Shown here: piece by piece, positions 27,090 through 37,919 of the stretch
Layout: every line of letters begins with the position of its first letter
Numbering within the stretch: position 1 is the stretch's first letter
Assembly: GCA_963772825.1 (NCBI GenBank)
Contig: CAVYYX010000009.1
Coordinates: forward strand, 1-64,000
Direction: 5' to 3'
DNA length: 64,000 bases
From: Desertimonas sp963772825
GTDB taxonomy: Bacteria > Actinomycetota > Acidimicrobiia > Acidimicrobiales > Ilumatobacteraceae
Position numbers and translations under genes: made by a program
The notes under the pieces: generated by a model
Told to the model about the DNA's origin: nothing
The model's database searches: none
What the model saw: the letters and a program-made list of their open reading frames with translations, nothing else

Positions 27090-29695
27090 CTAGCCCGTCC
27101 AACCGATCGCTTCACGCAGCGGCAGGCGCGGGAAGAGGTCGAGCTTGCCGCCCTCGGTGGCGTTGATGATCTCACGGCCGGTGGCCCGGTAGATCTCGTC
27201 GGCCAGGTGGTAGCTGACGAGGACACGATCGAGTCGCGGGTCATGCCACGTCTTGCCGGCGCCGAAGTAGTCGGGGTGAAAGTGGTTGGGATCGTCGCTG
27301 CGCGAGACGATCCGCACCCCGGTGCGGTCGGCATCCTCCGGGATGCGATAGGAGAAGTCCATCCCGATCAGGACCACGCGCTGGAAGCCCATCCAGTGGG
27401 CGAGTTGGAGGTTGATGACCGTCACGCTCTGGCCGCAGTAGAGACGCTGCGTCGCATCGAACGAGAACCGCGGATGACACTTCGTGCCGGTGTCACGGCC
27501 GTAGAACCCGGCGTTCATGCGGAAGAAGATCGTCTGATCGTCGAGCTCAGCGTCGTTGAACGACGCCCGGTACATGGTCGGGAACAGCTTCCACACGGCG
27601 TCACAGGCCTTGATCGCCGGGAGATTGTCCTTGAACACCATCGTGTCCTCGACGACGTAATAGGTGATCGGCTTGGGAAGTCGCTCGTTCGCCAGGAAGA
27701 TGGCGTTGACGCCGAACGTCGGCACGTCGGTGAGCAGCTCGAGCTCGGTTTCGTTGAGCGACGGGCCGTTGCCGATGATGACAGCCGTCTCGCCGCGATG
27801 CCGGTCGCGCAGTGCCGCCAGCCGCTCGACCGACGTCGACCTCGAGCGGGCCGTCCTCGAACGGCAGCCGCGACGGAAAGCGTGGTCCCGTTCCATTGGC
27901 CAGATCCGGCTGGAGTCCGATGGCTCGTGGCCGCAACGCTGCACGGCAAGGCTGCTGGACGACCGGGCACGTCGACGACATGGCAGCGCGCTCCGGCGCG
28001 ACGAGCAGCTTCGAGCAGGTCGGCGACTACCGGGCCAGTCGGCGCGCAGACGACCACCTCTCCGATCTTGGAGATCGTTCCGACGACGTGGTGATAGGGG
28101 ACCACGTCGACCGCGGCCTCGCGCCAGGCATCGTTCGCCCCGCAGCACCCGGCGACCAACTCGAGGTCGACGGCGGCAACCCGCACGTTCGAATCGCTCG
28201 TCGCGGTGAACGGCGCCAGCGCCCGAACATCGGCAACCGATTCCGCCGCGAGCAGGACGTCGACCGGCTGATGCCGTGATCTCGCGTCGTAGCCTGCCGG
28301 CTCGTTCGCCGGCTCGTAGGGGCGGTCGAGGATTTCAGCGGCCACTGCGCGACCGATCCGCTCCAGCTTGTCCCGCGCCACAACGGACAGCTTCCCGGCG
28401 TTCGAGCGAGAGATACCCAGGCCGCGGCACGCCCCATCGGTCGCCGCGTTGGCGAGATCGTTCCGTCGACCCTCGGGCAATGCAGGAAGGTCGAGGATCG
28501 CCAGCTGCTCCGCGTTGACGAGCGGGTCGAGCGAGCCCGTGGCGGCCACCTGCATGCCGATCTGCGCCGCCGCCCGCTTCGCGCCGTTCGAGCGCCGACC
28601 GCGCCCGGGACAACGGGGCGGCCGCACCACGTCCGACGACCAGCGAGTCGTCGAGCTCGGCCCACTGCTCGGCAGCGCCGAGCAGCTTGGCGGCCGCGTC
28701 GGCGCGCCGCCCGATGGGGCGACCTTCGGCGTCGGACTCTTGCCGGCGGCGCCGGGCGACGAGCGGGCGCTCGGTCGGCTCGAAGCGATAGCCGTGGCGG
28801 AGCAAGCGGAAGCGGAGGTCGTCATCCGCCGCCTCACCACCCAGCGATTCGTCGAATCCCCCGCTGCGCTCGACAAGTTCCCGGCGCACCATGACCTGGT
28901 GAGACGGCGAGCTGGCTGGCGCCGTCGTAGTTGATCCAGTCGATCGGTGCGCCAACCGATGTCGACCTCCAGCCTCGGAGATCCGCCTTCCTGGCGTCTT
29001 CTCCGACCTCGACGACGCGAGCGTGTACGCCGGCGACCGCGGCGGCGCCGCTCCATGGCTCGATGCAGCGCCGGGCGTCCTCCAACGCGCCGGCGACGAG
29101 CAGATCGCCGGCATCGAGGAACAGCACCAGATCGGTGTCGAGATGCCGCAACCCGGTGTTGCGAGCGGCTGCCAGCCCACCCTTGGCTGCGTGACGGAGC
29201 AGTTCGACACGGCGGTCGGCGAGGCGGAACGGCTCGACGACGGCTCCGACGTCCTCCGACGAGGCGTCGTCGACGACGACGCAGCGCCAGTAGCGGGTAC
29301 GACTGCTTGCGCACGCTGCGCAGCGCGGCAACGAGGAGGTGGGCGTCACGGTCGGCCGGAATGACGATCCCGACCGTCGGATTGGCCGGCCAGGACCGGA
29401 CGGTCGACGGCGGAGTCCGGAGCTCGTGCAACGCGGTCTCGGCGGCCGCCAGCCGCGCCGCGGCGGACCGACGCGATCCGATGAAACGACGGACGCGAAT
29501 CGCCGGCCAAGTGTCGACGGCACGAGACAGCGGGCCTCCCGCGGCGCGTGACTTCGACATCGCACGACGCCAGCGCCACTGCGAGCCATGGCGCAGCATC
29601 CCCACGATGCCGCCGAACCCGACCGTCGACAGCGTGGTCGCCGATCGACGGAACAGCGAGCGGGTACGAGACCTGATCACGGTCGCCGACGCCAC
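27090..29695 (-). CDS. GT2 glycosyltransferase fused to a DUF115/MptE-like domain, many frame breaks
   Basis: Reading from GTG 29695, the N-terminal part gives a GT2 domain: 'NPTVGIVIPADRDAHLLVAA', 'LRSVRKQSYPLLA', 'VVVDDASSEDVG', 'GLAAARNTGLRHLDTDLVLF' and 'RRELVERSGGFDESLGGEAA'. A middle region of about 280 residues is unassigned ('LLAAESVADVRALAPFTATS'). The C-terminus is a DUF115 domain with 'ETAVIIGNGPSLNETELELL', 'FGVNAIFLANERLPKPITYY', 'GQSVTVINLQLAHWMGFQRV' and 'LIGMDFSYRIPED'. DUF115 proteins occur with nonulosonate and flagellin glycosylation genes. At least five shifts interrupt it (about 29260, 28890, 28640, 27860 and others). The text stays coherent, so I read one protein of about 850 residues. 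Two adjacent genes is the alternative. Confidence 0.65.
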
Positions 29696-29860
29696 TCGCT
29701 ACGAGAAGGACGCCGGCATTGGCCCGATTGTACGAATCCGCCGGCGCCGCGGCGGTTCCCCGACGCGATGCGCGAGGCAGTCCCGATCACGCGGGCCGAG
29801 ATACGGCGCGATCTGTCGGGACTTCGTGACCACGGACAGTCCGCGCCCGCTCGCTCGCTC

Positions 29861-30787
29861 TCAGTCGATTCCTTGTTCAGCCGCCGGCGACCGGGGAGGT
29901 GCTGTTTCACGTACCACAGTCCTCGTCGCGTGAATCCGCGAACGCCGTGGCGGCGCAGGACGTGGCGGGCGACGGTCATCACCGGGAGCCGGGGATTCCG
30001 ATCAGCCGTGCACGTGGCCAAGCGATCGAGCCAGCGCCGAACGTCGGCGCCGAACCCGTCGTCGATCGGCTCGGGCGTGAGCAGCCAGTCCGTCTCCTTG
30101 CTCCCCGGCTCTCCAGCGATCGTGGTCCGTGGGCGCCAGTCGGACGTCTGCGACAGCCGGTAGTACGAATAGCCGAGCCCGTCCATCGCCGCCGACAACT
30201 CGACGCCGTGGTCGTGCCCGCGCCGGTGGAGCACCTCGACGACCAGCCACGGGCGGAAGCGTTCGCAGTGTCGCCCGAGCGCCGTTGATCACCGCCGGCT
30301 CGAACGTCTCGGTGTCGATCTTGACGATGGCCGGAACCGTCCCAGTCGCGTCGACGTAGTCGTCGAGCGTCGTGACGGTGACGTCGATCGACCCGACGCT
30401 CTGCTTGAACCCGGCGACGAGGGAGTTCGACGAGTCAGACACGGCCGACAGGTACAGCGGCACCGTCCCGGGGTGCTCGCCGAGGGCGCACTGCTCGACC
30501 CACCCGATGTCCGTGCTGACCTGGTTGGCGGCGAGGACACGTCGGGCGACCTCGGCGACGTCCGGGGTGGGCTCGAAGGCGACGACGCGACCAGGGTCGA
30601 ACATGACGGCGCAGATCGCCGAGTACAGGCCCATGTTGGCGCCGACATCGACGAACTGGAAGCCGGGCCGCTGACGCTGGAAGGCGGCGAGCAGGGTGGC
30701 CATCGTCGCCGGCTCGTAGCCGGCCAGGCCGGTTCGCCGCAGCAGACGTTGTACCGCGGTCGAGACCGGGTCGACGATGTCGAGCAC
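29861..30787 (-). CDS. FkbM-family methyltransferase
   Basis: The start at GTG 30787 gives 'MLDIVDPVSTAVQRLLRRTG', then motif I 'FQFVDVGANMGLYSAICAVM', 'VVAFEPTPDVAEVARRVLAA', 'VEQCALGEHPGTVPLYLS' and 'VTTLDDYVDATGTVPAIVKI'. The 'DTETFEP' acidic motif is typical of FkbM enzymes. A frame change near 30270 continues into 'ELSAAMDGLGYSYYRLSQTS' and a basic C-terminal region. The natural end is probably at 29861 after another shift; uncorrected, the frame runs to 29677. FkbM enzymes O-methylate sugars or glycan hydroxyls. It lies in a run of minus-strand genes between the Stealth and GT2-DUF115 genes. Confidence 0.75.
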
Positions 30788-30844
30788 CCGCTCCGTGCCG
30801 GACGAGTCTGCTGGGAGGGGCAGGCGGTAGTGGATCGGTGCAGA

Positions 30845-32545
30845 TTACGGGCTTGGCTCGCCGCGCTCCCACGGCGCCGGCACCGGAAAGTACCGAGCCA
30901 AGAAGTCAGCGATCAACGCCGCCGAGCGATCGCGATCGGTCGACTCCGTCTCCGTCTCGTTGAGGCAGAACGTGTCGAAGCGGCGTCCCAGCCGCAGACG
31001 GTCGAGGTGCCACGACAGCCTCGCCGATTCGAGGTGCACGTACTCGACGGCGATCGACCCGGTCACCGCCTGGCCGGTGGCGATGCCGTAGTTCCCGGCC
31101 AGCGACGCGGCGATGCTGAGGTCGTCCGGATGCCGGAAGCGGTGCTGCATCGTGGCCTCGACCTCGTCGGCGTACCGCTTGACCAGCTCGTCGAGCAGCG
31201 TACGGCGCAGGGCGAACGGCGCGTGATGCGGCTTGAACGCCGCGACCCGGCCGAAGTCCCGGGCCAACAGCCGGCGGCCGCGCATCGCCGCGTTGTCGAC
31301 CGCGAGCTGCCGGTCGTCGTCCACGCCGGGCACGCGAGCGTCGCTCGGGAACACCTTGGGCAGGCCGCTCGACGTGAAGAAGTGCTCGGGGCGCAACGGC
31401 CGTCCGACGAACACGTCGTCGTTGAAGTAGACGAAGTGCTCGCTGAGGCCCTCGATGCGATGCAGCGCGGCCTCGATGGCGTGCGAGTTGAACGTCGGCA
31501 GGCAGTTCTCCGGGAGGATGTCGCGATGCGACACCACCTCGATGCGCTGGTCATCGGTGTCGAGCCATGCCGGCACTTGGTCGGCGGTGACGACGAAGAT
31601 CCGGCGCACCCAGTCGCAGCCGAACCACAGCGACCGCAGCGAGTGGCGCAACTCGTCGTTGTCTCGGTACCGGCCGGCCACGAGGTCGACGATCGACCCG
31701 GTGGTCACGTCCCTCCCGCGCCGACCACTCGTCGAACGCCGCCCGCCAGCGCTCGTCCGACCCGTCGACCCAGGTGTACACGACGTCGATGTCGCCACTG
31801 AAGCGCTCGAGCCCGTTGCCGACCGGGAACGCGCTGCGACCGGGGTAGCTGGTGCCCGTCGATCGTCTCGACCGTCGGCGTGCTGCGGACGTCGAATCGC
31901 GACTGCCCACGGACACCGATCATCTCGTGCTTGCCGGAGGTCCCCGGCTCCCAGAACGTGAGTCTGCGTCGCCTGCTCGGGCCCGACGACGACGTCGCCG
32001 GCCGCCCACGCCCGGTAGATCGACCAGCGTCGTCGACCGTCGCAGTTGGCACGGGAAGCGAGCCGCGCCGGAGGGCGACGGTGCCTCGACGGCTGCCGCG
32101 CTCCCAGTCGACGTACCAGGCGTCCTCGCCGGCGAGTTCCTGCAGCGCGTCCCAGGCGTGCGCGGCGAGCCTCGTCGAGGATCCCGAACACAAGGTGCTC
32201 GCCGTCTCGATCGACGAGGAACACGTCGACACCCTCGTGCCGCCAGCGCAGCCGTCACCCGCTGGGCGACGTCGTGGGTCAACTCCTGCGAGGACATCGC
32301 CACCGGGCCGGCTACCGCCATCCGCCGGCCGCCGACGGCGGGCCACGTCACCGGTCGCCGGGCGGCGCCCGAGCACGGGGCGGATCCTGGCCAGCCGACC
32401 GATCGACGCGGTCGCGGGCGCGCAGCGCGGTGGTGTCGCGCAGCAACGCGGAGACGATCGGCGGTAGGCGTCCGTCGGTGCGATATCGCGCCGCCAGCCG
32501 GCGCATCCTCGCCGACCGCGACCGCAAGCGGGGAGGCGACGCCAC
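30845..32545 (-). CDS. Stealth-family capsular polysaccharide phosphotransferase, frame breaks in the N-terminal part
   Basis: The conserved regions appear in order: 'IDVVYTWVDGSDERWRAAFD' (CR1), 'RYRDNDELRHSLRSLWFG' and 'IFVVTADQVPAWLD' (CR2), 'HFVYFNDDVFVGRPLRPEHF' (CR3), and 'AFKPHHAPFALRRTLLDEL' (CR4). Stealth proteins transfer hexose-1-phosphate to build phosphodiester-linked capsules. The N-terminal 250 residues, starting near 32545 with 'ARMRRLAARYRTDGRLPP', are scattered over three frames. From about 31700 to the stop at 30845 the frame is intact. Start and exact length (about 565 residues) are therefore approximate. It is divergent from the GT2-TagF gene 118 bases away, and both imply a phosphate-containing surface polymer. 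Confidence 0.82.
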
Positions 32546-32662
32546 GGCTGGCAGGGTAGCCCCGCGGGCACAGAGGTGCGGTGCCGGCTCGAGATCGGGC
32601 CGGAAGCGGGGCCGGATAGCGTCGATCGAGATGGCAGGCTCCCGTCGGACGTCACCCTCGGG

Positions 32663-35256
32663 ATGAGGCCGCTGTTCTCGGTCGTCGTGCCGACGTACAA
32701 CGTCGCGCGCTACCTCGGCGACTTCCTCGACTCGCTGGCTGCGTCAGACCTACCCGCTCGACTCCATCGAGATGATCTTCGTCGACGACGGTTCGACCGA
32801 CACGTCTGCCGAGATGATCTCCAGCTGGATCAGCTGCGGCTGCGCCGACGGCGACGGCTGCTGCGCAAGGCGAACGGCGGCCTGTCCTCGGCACGCAACT
32901 TCGGTCTCGACCAGGCGACGGGTACGCTGGGTCACCTTCTGCGACCCCGACGACATCCTCTCGGCGAACTACTTCGCCAGCGTGGCGACGTTCCTCGGCC
33001 GGCACGAGGCAGACGATCTCCATCTCGTCGCCTGCCGGTTGGTGATGCTCGACGAACGAACCGGCATCGTGCGCGACAGACATCCGTTGAAGTTCCGCTT
33101 CGGGCGACGGGACCGGGTCGTCGATCTGTCGCGACACCCTCGCCACATCCACCTCAGCGCGGCGACCGGGTTCTACCGCACCGACCTGATCGAGCGGCGA
33201 CGGCTGCGGTTCGACGGGCGCATCCAGCCGAACTTCGAGGACGGCCATTTCACAGGCCGCTACCTCGCCGAGCACGAGCGACCGCGGGTGGCATTCCTCA
33301 GCGATCCCGTCTACCAGTACCGGCGGCGCAGCGACGCGAGCTCGCTGGTCCAGTCGAGCTGGACCAATCCAGCGAAGTTCACCGAGGTCCTGCGTCACGG
33401 CTATCTCGATCTCCTCGCCCAGGTCGCGGCCGAGCGCGGCGCTGCGCCGGTCTGGTTGCAGAACCTCGTGCTCTACGACCTCTTGGCCTACTTCGGGCAG
33501 GAGGAGAGCGAGCACTCCGCCGCTCGGCCGCGTCCACGACGACGTGGCCAGGGAGTTCCACGAGCTCCTCGTCGAGATCATGGCCCACATCGACGTCGCG
33601 ACGATCGACAGGTACAGCATTCCCGGCTCGTCGACGGACATGCGCAACGCCCTGCTCATCGACGGCAAGGGAGCGCGTCATCGACCCGACGGTGCGCGCA
33701 TCGCCGCAGGTCGACGCCGACCAGCGCCTCGCCCAGGTTCGTTACTACTACGGAGGAGCGGCGCCGACCGACGAGTTCCGCGTCGGCGGCGTGGTGACCG
33801 AACCCGCCTACGGCAAGCGGCGGGCGGTGAGGTACCTGGGTCGGCAGATGGCCAGCGAGCGGATTGCCTGGCTCCCCGCCGATGGGGCGATCGAGGTCGT
33901 CGTCGATGGCCGGCGCCTGCCGATCCTTCACGGCGAGCCGTCAGGGGTCATCGCCGACACGTGGCAGGCGACGACGGTTCGAGCGCTCCGTCGACGAGCC
34001 GGAGGGGTGCGCCGTCGTGTTCGTCACGCCGCGCTGGTCGGGCGGGCCGTCGCCACGCGTCGGGCGGCGACGGCTCGTGGGGATGGCTGCGTCGACGACC
34101 GCTGAGGCGCGCTACCGCGATGCGTGGGTGTTCACGGACCGCAACGACTTGGCCCAGGACAACGCCGAGCATCTCTATCGCTTCGTGAAGGAGCACCACC
34201 CGGAGATCAACGCCTGGTTCGTCATCGACCGTGACGACCACGGACTGGCCGCGCCTCGAACGTGAGGGGTTCCGCCTCGTGCAGTACGGCACGGCGGAGC
34301 ACGTCCTGTTGATGATCAACTGCGTCGAGCTGATCTCGTCGCACGTCGACGACTCCGCCGTCAACCCTCTCAACATCGGGCGGTTCGGCAAGCGGCGGCA
34401 GGAGATTCACGTTCCTGCAGCACGGCGTCACCAAGGACGACCTCTCGCGACGCTTGAATCGCCAGCGGATCGACCGATTGATCACTGCAACCGAGGCCGA
34501 ACACCAGTCGATCGCCGGCGACGGCACGCCGTACGTCCTCACGGACAAGGAAGTGCGGCTGACCGGGTTCCCCCGCCACGATCGGTTGCTGCGGCTCTCC
34601 GAAGCTCCCCACGTGCGTTGCTGCCGATCCACTGCTGCTCGTCATGCCGACGTGGCGCCGCCAGCTGGTCGGCGACGCGATGCGGCCGGGCGGCGCCCAC
34701 GTCGCACATCCCGGCTTCTTCGAGTCGCCGTACGCCACGAACTGGCTCGAACTGCTCCGCTCGGAACGACTCAGCGAACTCGCCGAGCGCGCCGGTCTGA
34801 GCATCGCGTTCGTCCCGCATCCGAACAGCATCGAGTTCCTCACGCGACCTCTCCCGGCCCACGTGGAGGCGTACCGGTACCAAGACGCAGACATCCAGGA
34901 GCTCTTTGCCCGTGGTGCGGTGATGATCACCGACTACTCGTCGAACGCCTTCGAGCTCGCCTACCTGAACCGGCCGGTCGATCTACTTCCAGTTCGACCC
35001 GGAGGACTTCTACTCCGGCCAGCACGTCTACCGCCGAGGCGAATGGAACTACGAGACCGACGGCTTCGGTCCCGTCGTCGAGCACTCGTCCCAGGTCCTC
35101 GACGAGCTGGCGTTGCTCATCGATCGCGAGCTGAAGCCAGGCGAACCGTACGCCGGGCGAATGGCGCAGGCGTTCGCGTTCCGCGACGGGAGATGTTGCG
35201 CGCGGGTCTTCGAGTCGATCCGCTCGATGCGACACCCGCCGTTGGCGCACCGGTGA
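32663..35256 (+). CDS. Bifunctional GT2 glycosyltransferase/CDP-glycerol glycerophosphotransferase-like (TagF-like), many frame breaks
   Basis: ATG 32663 starts a GT2 domain: 'PLFSVVVPTYNVARYLGDFL', 'MIFVDDGSTDTSAEMIS', 'VTFCDPDDILSANYFASVAT' and 'FYRTDLIERRRLRFD'. After a middle segment the second half matches the CDP-glycerol:poly(glycerophosphate) transferase family: 'ARYRDAWVFTDRNDLAQDNA', 'EHLYRFVKEHHPEINAWFVI', 'FLQHGVTKDDLSRRLNRQ', 'LTGFPRHDRLLRL', 'MITDYSSNAFELAYLNRPV' and 'FQFDPEDFYSGQHVYRRGEW'. At least eight single-base shifts occur, but the sense is unbroken over about 860 residues. It would build a teichoic-acid-like polymer by adding glycerol- or ribitol-phosphate, or another polyol phosphate, and sugar. 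The stop is at 35254-35256, one base before the next convergent stop. Confidence 0.8.
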
Positions 35257-35257
35257 G

Positions 35258-35824
35258 CTATCCCAGCGCGATCCCCGACGAGTCAACCTCGGTCGAGGGC
35301 GCCTCGACCAGGCCGCGCCGTAGCTCGCGGAAGTTCAGCGCGAAGTGGGCCTGTTTCGAGCTACGTCAACCGAGCTCATCGTCGGCCATCGGCCCGACAG
35401 CGCCGATCGCCTCGAAGTAGGCGAGGTGGGCGTCGACGACGTTGACGACGTCGACGTCGTCGAGGATCACGATCCCGGAGCGCTCAGCTTCGGCGAGCAG
35501 GTAGCCCGCAAGTGTGTCCTCGGTGAGCACGACTGGCGCGGTGATGTCCTGGCGGCGGTCGACGACGTTGGACGGCTGAAGGCCTTTGGAATGCAGCCAC
35601 CGCATGTGTGCGGTCAGCAACTGCTCGAGTTCGTCCGGAGTGAGCCGAGCCTGTGTCTCGACGGGCAGGAATTCGGCGACGAACTCGACGGCCTCGTCGA
35701 CGATGTACACCGACCTCGGCGCCACGGCGTCGAGACGGTGGGCCTCACGCCCGACGACGACGGCGGCGATGACGAACACCGAGATTGCGGCTAGGGCGAC
35801 GAACACCCACGAGATCGGCTCCAT
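35258..35824 (-). CDS. Small membrane-anchored protein of unknown function
   Basis: ATG 35824 gives 'MEPISWVFVALAAISVFVIA', one membrane helix, then a helical acidic cytoplasmic or extracytoplasmic domain with 'VSVYIVDEAVEFVAEFLP'-like text and 'LTPDELEQLLTAHMRWLHSK'. The uncorrected frame stops at 35366. One shift near 35360 continues as 'KQAHFALNFRELRRGLVEAP' and stops at 35258, next to the convergent TagF-like stop, which makes that end more natural. I do not know the family. It lies three bases from the end of the coiled-coil gene and probably shares its promoter. Confidence 0.6.
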
Positions 35825-35827
35825 CTG

Positions 35828-36329
35828 CTAGCTGAGGACGGCGGCGAGTCCGACGACTGCGGCCACCACGGTGGCCTGCGCAGTGAGGATCCAGGTGATG
35901 AAGGTGCGTTGCAGATCTGATCGCAACGCCTCGATGTCCGACTTCGAGGCCATCTGCCCGACCCAGTGATCGACCTTTCCGTCGAGCGTTTGGAAGCGGG
36001 CTTCGAGTCCTTCGAACTTCGCGTCCATCGCATCGAACCTGGCGTCCATCTGCATCGAACCTGGCGTCCATCTGCTCGAACCTGGCATCGACCTGGACGA
36101 ACCTGGCATCGACCTGCTCGAACCTCGCATCGACACGGTCGAACCTCGCATCGACTCGTTCAAACCTGGCGTCAATTCGCTCGACGACAACATCGAGGTC
36201 GCGCTTCATCGCCACGTCACCCCAGCCGATGGGCGGCAGCAGGTTCATCATCGCCGCCGCTCGCTCCTTACCCATGTGCTCCTCGAACCAGGCGAACAAC
36301 TGGTTGCGCTCATACTCGGTGACCGACAT
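35828..36329 (-). CDS. Coiled-coil protein with C-terminal membrane helix
   Basis: ATG 36329 begins 'MSVTEYERNQLFAWFEEHMG'. From about residue 55 there are seven or eight consecutive heptads of the form DARFxxV/M ('DARFERVDARFDRVDARF'), which form an ideal coiled coil. At DNA level this is a 21-base repeat. A shift near 36060 leads to 'GKVDHWVGQMASKSDIEALR' and the C-terminal helix 'ILTAQATVVAAVVGLAAVLS'. The protein is about 165 residues. This layout of a head, DUF1640-like coiled coil and a tail anchor is found in several small bacterial proteins of unknown role. The repeat DNA makes copy-number errors likely. Confidence 0.7.
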
Positions 36330-36457
36330 CGGACTGCCTCCTCGAAGACCGTTCCAGGTACCGGGTGCCGGGGCACCGAGGCGGGCGATCAAGCCCGTGG
36401 AACAGACTCTAGCGAGACGGTGTGAGGACCGATGAGCTTGCGGCGCCCGCCGTAGCG

Positions 36458-37573
36458 TCAGATGCCGATGCGCTGGGCGAGCAGCTCGCGGTGATAGGTG
36501 GGGTCGCCGAACAACAGCTCGGAGCTCTTCGCCCGCTTGAAGTAGAGGTGCGCCGGGTGTTCCCACGTGAACCCGATGCCGCCGTGGATCTGGATGTTCT
36601 CCGCCGCCGCGTGGAAGTAGGCCTCGGAGCAGTAGGCCTTGGCGAGTGAGGCGACGGACGGCAGCTCGTCGTCCATCTCGGCTGCGCACCACATCCCGTA
36701 ATAGGCCGCCGACTTCGCCGACTCGACCTCGAGGAGCATGTCGGCACACTTGTGCTTGATCGCCTGGAACGACCCGATCGGCCGGCCGAACTGGACGCGC
36801 ACCTTGGCGTATTCGACAGCCATCTCCAAGACCTTCTGGGCGCCACCGACCTGCTCGGCAGCGAGACCCACGGCGACAAGGTCGAGGACCCGGGCCATGA
36901 AGTCCCAGCCGATCCCCTCGCTCTCCATCAGCCGGGCGGGTGTGTTCTCGAACTCCAGTCGGGCTTGCTTGCGGGTCTGGTCCATCGTCGACAGCGGCGT
37001 GCGGGTGAGGCCAGCGGCGTTGCCGTCGACGGCGAACAGGCTGACACCGGCGTCCGTGCGGGCGACGACGAGGATGAGGTCGGCGACGTGTCCGTCGATC
37101 ACGTACATCTTCGTACCGGTGAGCGTGTACCCGTCGGCCGACTTCGTCGCCTCCATCTCGATGCCCGACGCGTCCCACTTGCCGGACGGCTCGGTGAACG
37201 CAACGGTGGCGATCGTCTCGCCGCTGGCGATGCCGGGGAGATAGTCCTTCTTCGCCGACTCATCTCCGCACTGGATCAGCGTGTTGGCGGCGAGCACGAC
37301 CGTGGAGAAGAACGGCGCGCACAGCAGCGAGCGGCCCATCTCCTCGAGGACGATGCCGAGCTCGACGTAGCTGAACCCGGATCCGCCGTACTCCTCTGGG
37401 ATGTGCAACCCCTGCAATCCCATCTGCTCGGCCATCTGCGACCACACGGCTTCGTCGTAGCCGCGCTCGGTCTCCATCTGCTCGCGCACCGCGCTCTCGG
37501 GGCTCTTGGCCTCGAGGAACGAACGCACGATCTTGCGCAGTTCGTCCTGCTCGTCGGTGAAGGCGAAGTTCAT
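36458..37573 (-). CDS. Acyl-CoA dehydrogenase
   Basis: The intact 371-residue flavoenzyme begins 'MNFAFTDEQDELRKIVRSFL' and shows 'GLQGLHIPEEYGGSGFSYVE', the FAD/substrate motif 'TVAFTEPSGKWDASGIEMEA', 'YAKVRVQFGRPIGSFQAIKH' and C-terminal 'IQIHGGIGFTWEHPAHLYFK'. It would oxidise an acyl-CoA thioester at the alpha-beta bond and pass electrons to ETF. The chain length cannot be told. The actinobacterial form with 'EHPAHLYFKRAKS' is common in lipid and sterol catabolism sets. It stands alone between unrelated genes, divergent from the VapBC pair. Confidence 0.92.
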   Translation of the reverse strand: MNFAFTDEQDELRKIVRSFLEAKSPESAVREQMETERGYDEAVWSQMAEQMGLQGLHIPEEYGGSGFSYVELGIVLEEMGRSLLCAPFFSTVVLAANTLIQCGDESAKKDYLPGIASGETIATVAFTEPSGKWDASGIEMEATKSADGYTLTGTKMYVIDGHVADLILVVARTDAGVSLFAVDGNAAGLTRTPLSTMDQTRKQARLEFENTPARLMESEGIGWDFMARVLDLVAVGLAAEQVGGAQKVLEMAVEYAKVRVQFGRPIGSFQAIKHKCADMLLEVESAKSAAYYGMWCAAEMDDELPSVASLAKAYCSEAYFHAAAENIQIHGGIGFTWEHPAHLYFKRAKSSELLFGDPTYHRELLAQRIGI

Positions 37574-37619
37574 GGCCGGAGATGATGCCGTCCGAAGCGG
37601 ACCGCCGGCAAGGCGCCAT

Positions 37620-37637
37620 GCGTACACTCGCGTACAC
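37620..37637 (+). promoter_or_regulatory. Direct repeat GCGTACAC x2, probable operator of the VapBC pair
   Basis: GCGTACAC occurs at 37620-37627 and again at 37630-37637, ten bases apart, so both copies face the same side of the helix. The second ends at the antitoxin ATG. Antitoxins of this type usually bind such repeats and repress their own operon. That role is inferred. Confidence 0.4.
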
Positions 37638-37919
37638 ATGGATGATCAGCGGATCGGAACCCGTGAGTTGCGGCAGGATCTGGCCGCACAGCTGCGCCGC
37701 GCCGCCGGCGGTCAACGGCTCGTCGTCACCGTTGGCGGCCGGCCGACGGCGATCCTCGGACCGGTCGAGGGGCACGGTGTCGAAGTCACCGTCGACTCCC
37801 TCGTCGCCGCCGGTGCATTGCTCCCCCCGCGTCGCCACGATGCCTCGCGGCTCTCGGCGCCGATCGCCGTGTGGAGCGGTGTGCGACTCGACCGCGCCTT
37901 CGCCGAGGTCCGCGGCTGA
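37638..37919 (+). CDS. Phd/YefM-type antitoxin (VapB-like)
   Basis: A 93-residue protein 'MDDQRIGTRELRQDLAAQLR' followed by 'GQRLVVTVGGRPTAILGPV' has the N-terminal DNA-binding fold of Phd/YefM antitoxins. Its C-terminal tail is Arg/Ala-rich and would wrap the toxin. The start at 37638 is chosen because it begins with the family's conserved N-terminus and follows the direct repeat. There is no room for a leader, so translation may be leaderless. It overlaps or abuts the PIN-domain gene, as is normal for a toxin-antitoxin operon. Confidence 0.82.
   Translation: MDDQRIGTRELRQDLAAQLRRAAGGQRLVVTVGGRPTAILGPVEGHGVEVTVDSLVAAGALLPPRRHDASRLSAPIAVWSGVRLDRAFAEVRG

Noticed and set aside
36060..36200. 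Regular 21-base repeats that at first look like a short CRISPR-type or tandem array
   Set aside because: They encode DARFxxV heptads of a coiled coil and have no unique spacers. No CRISPR array or cas gene was seen anywhere in the window.
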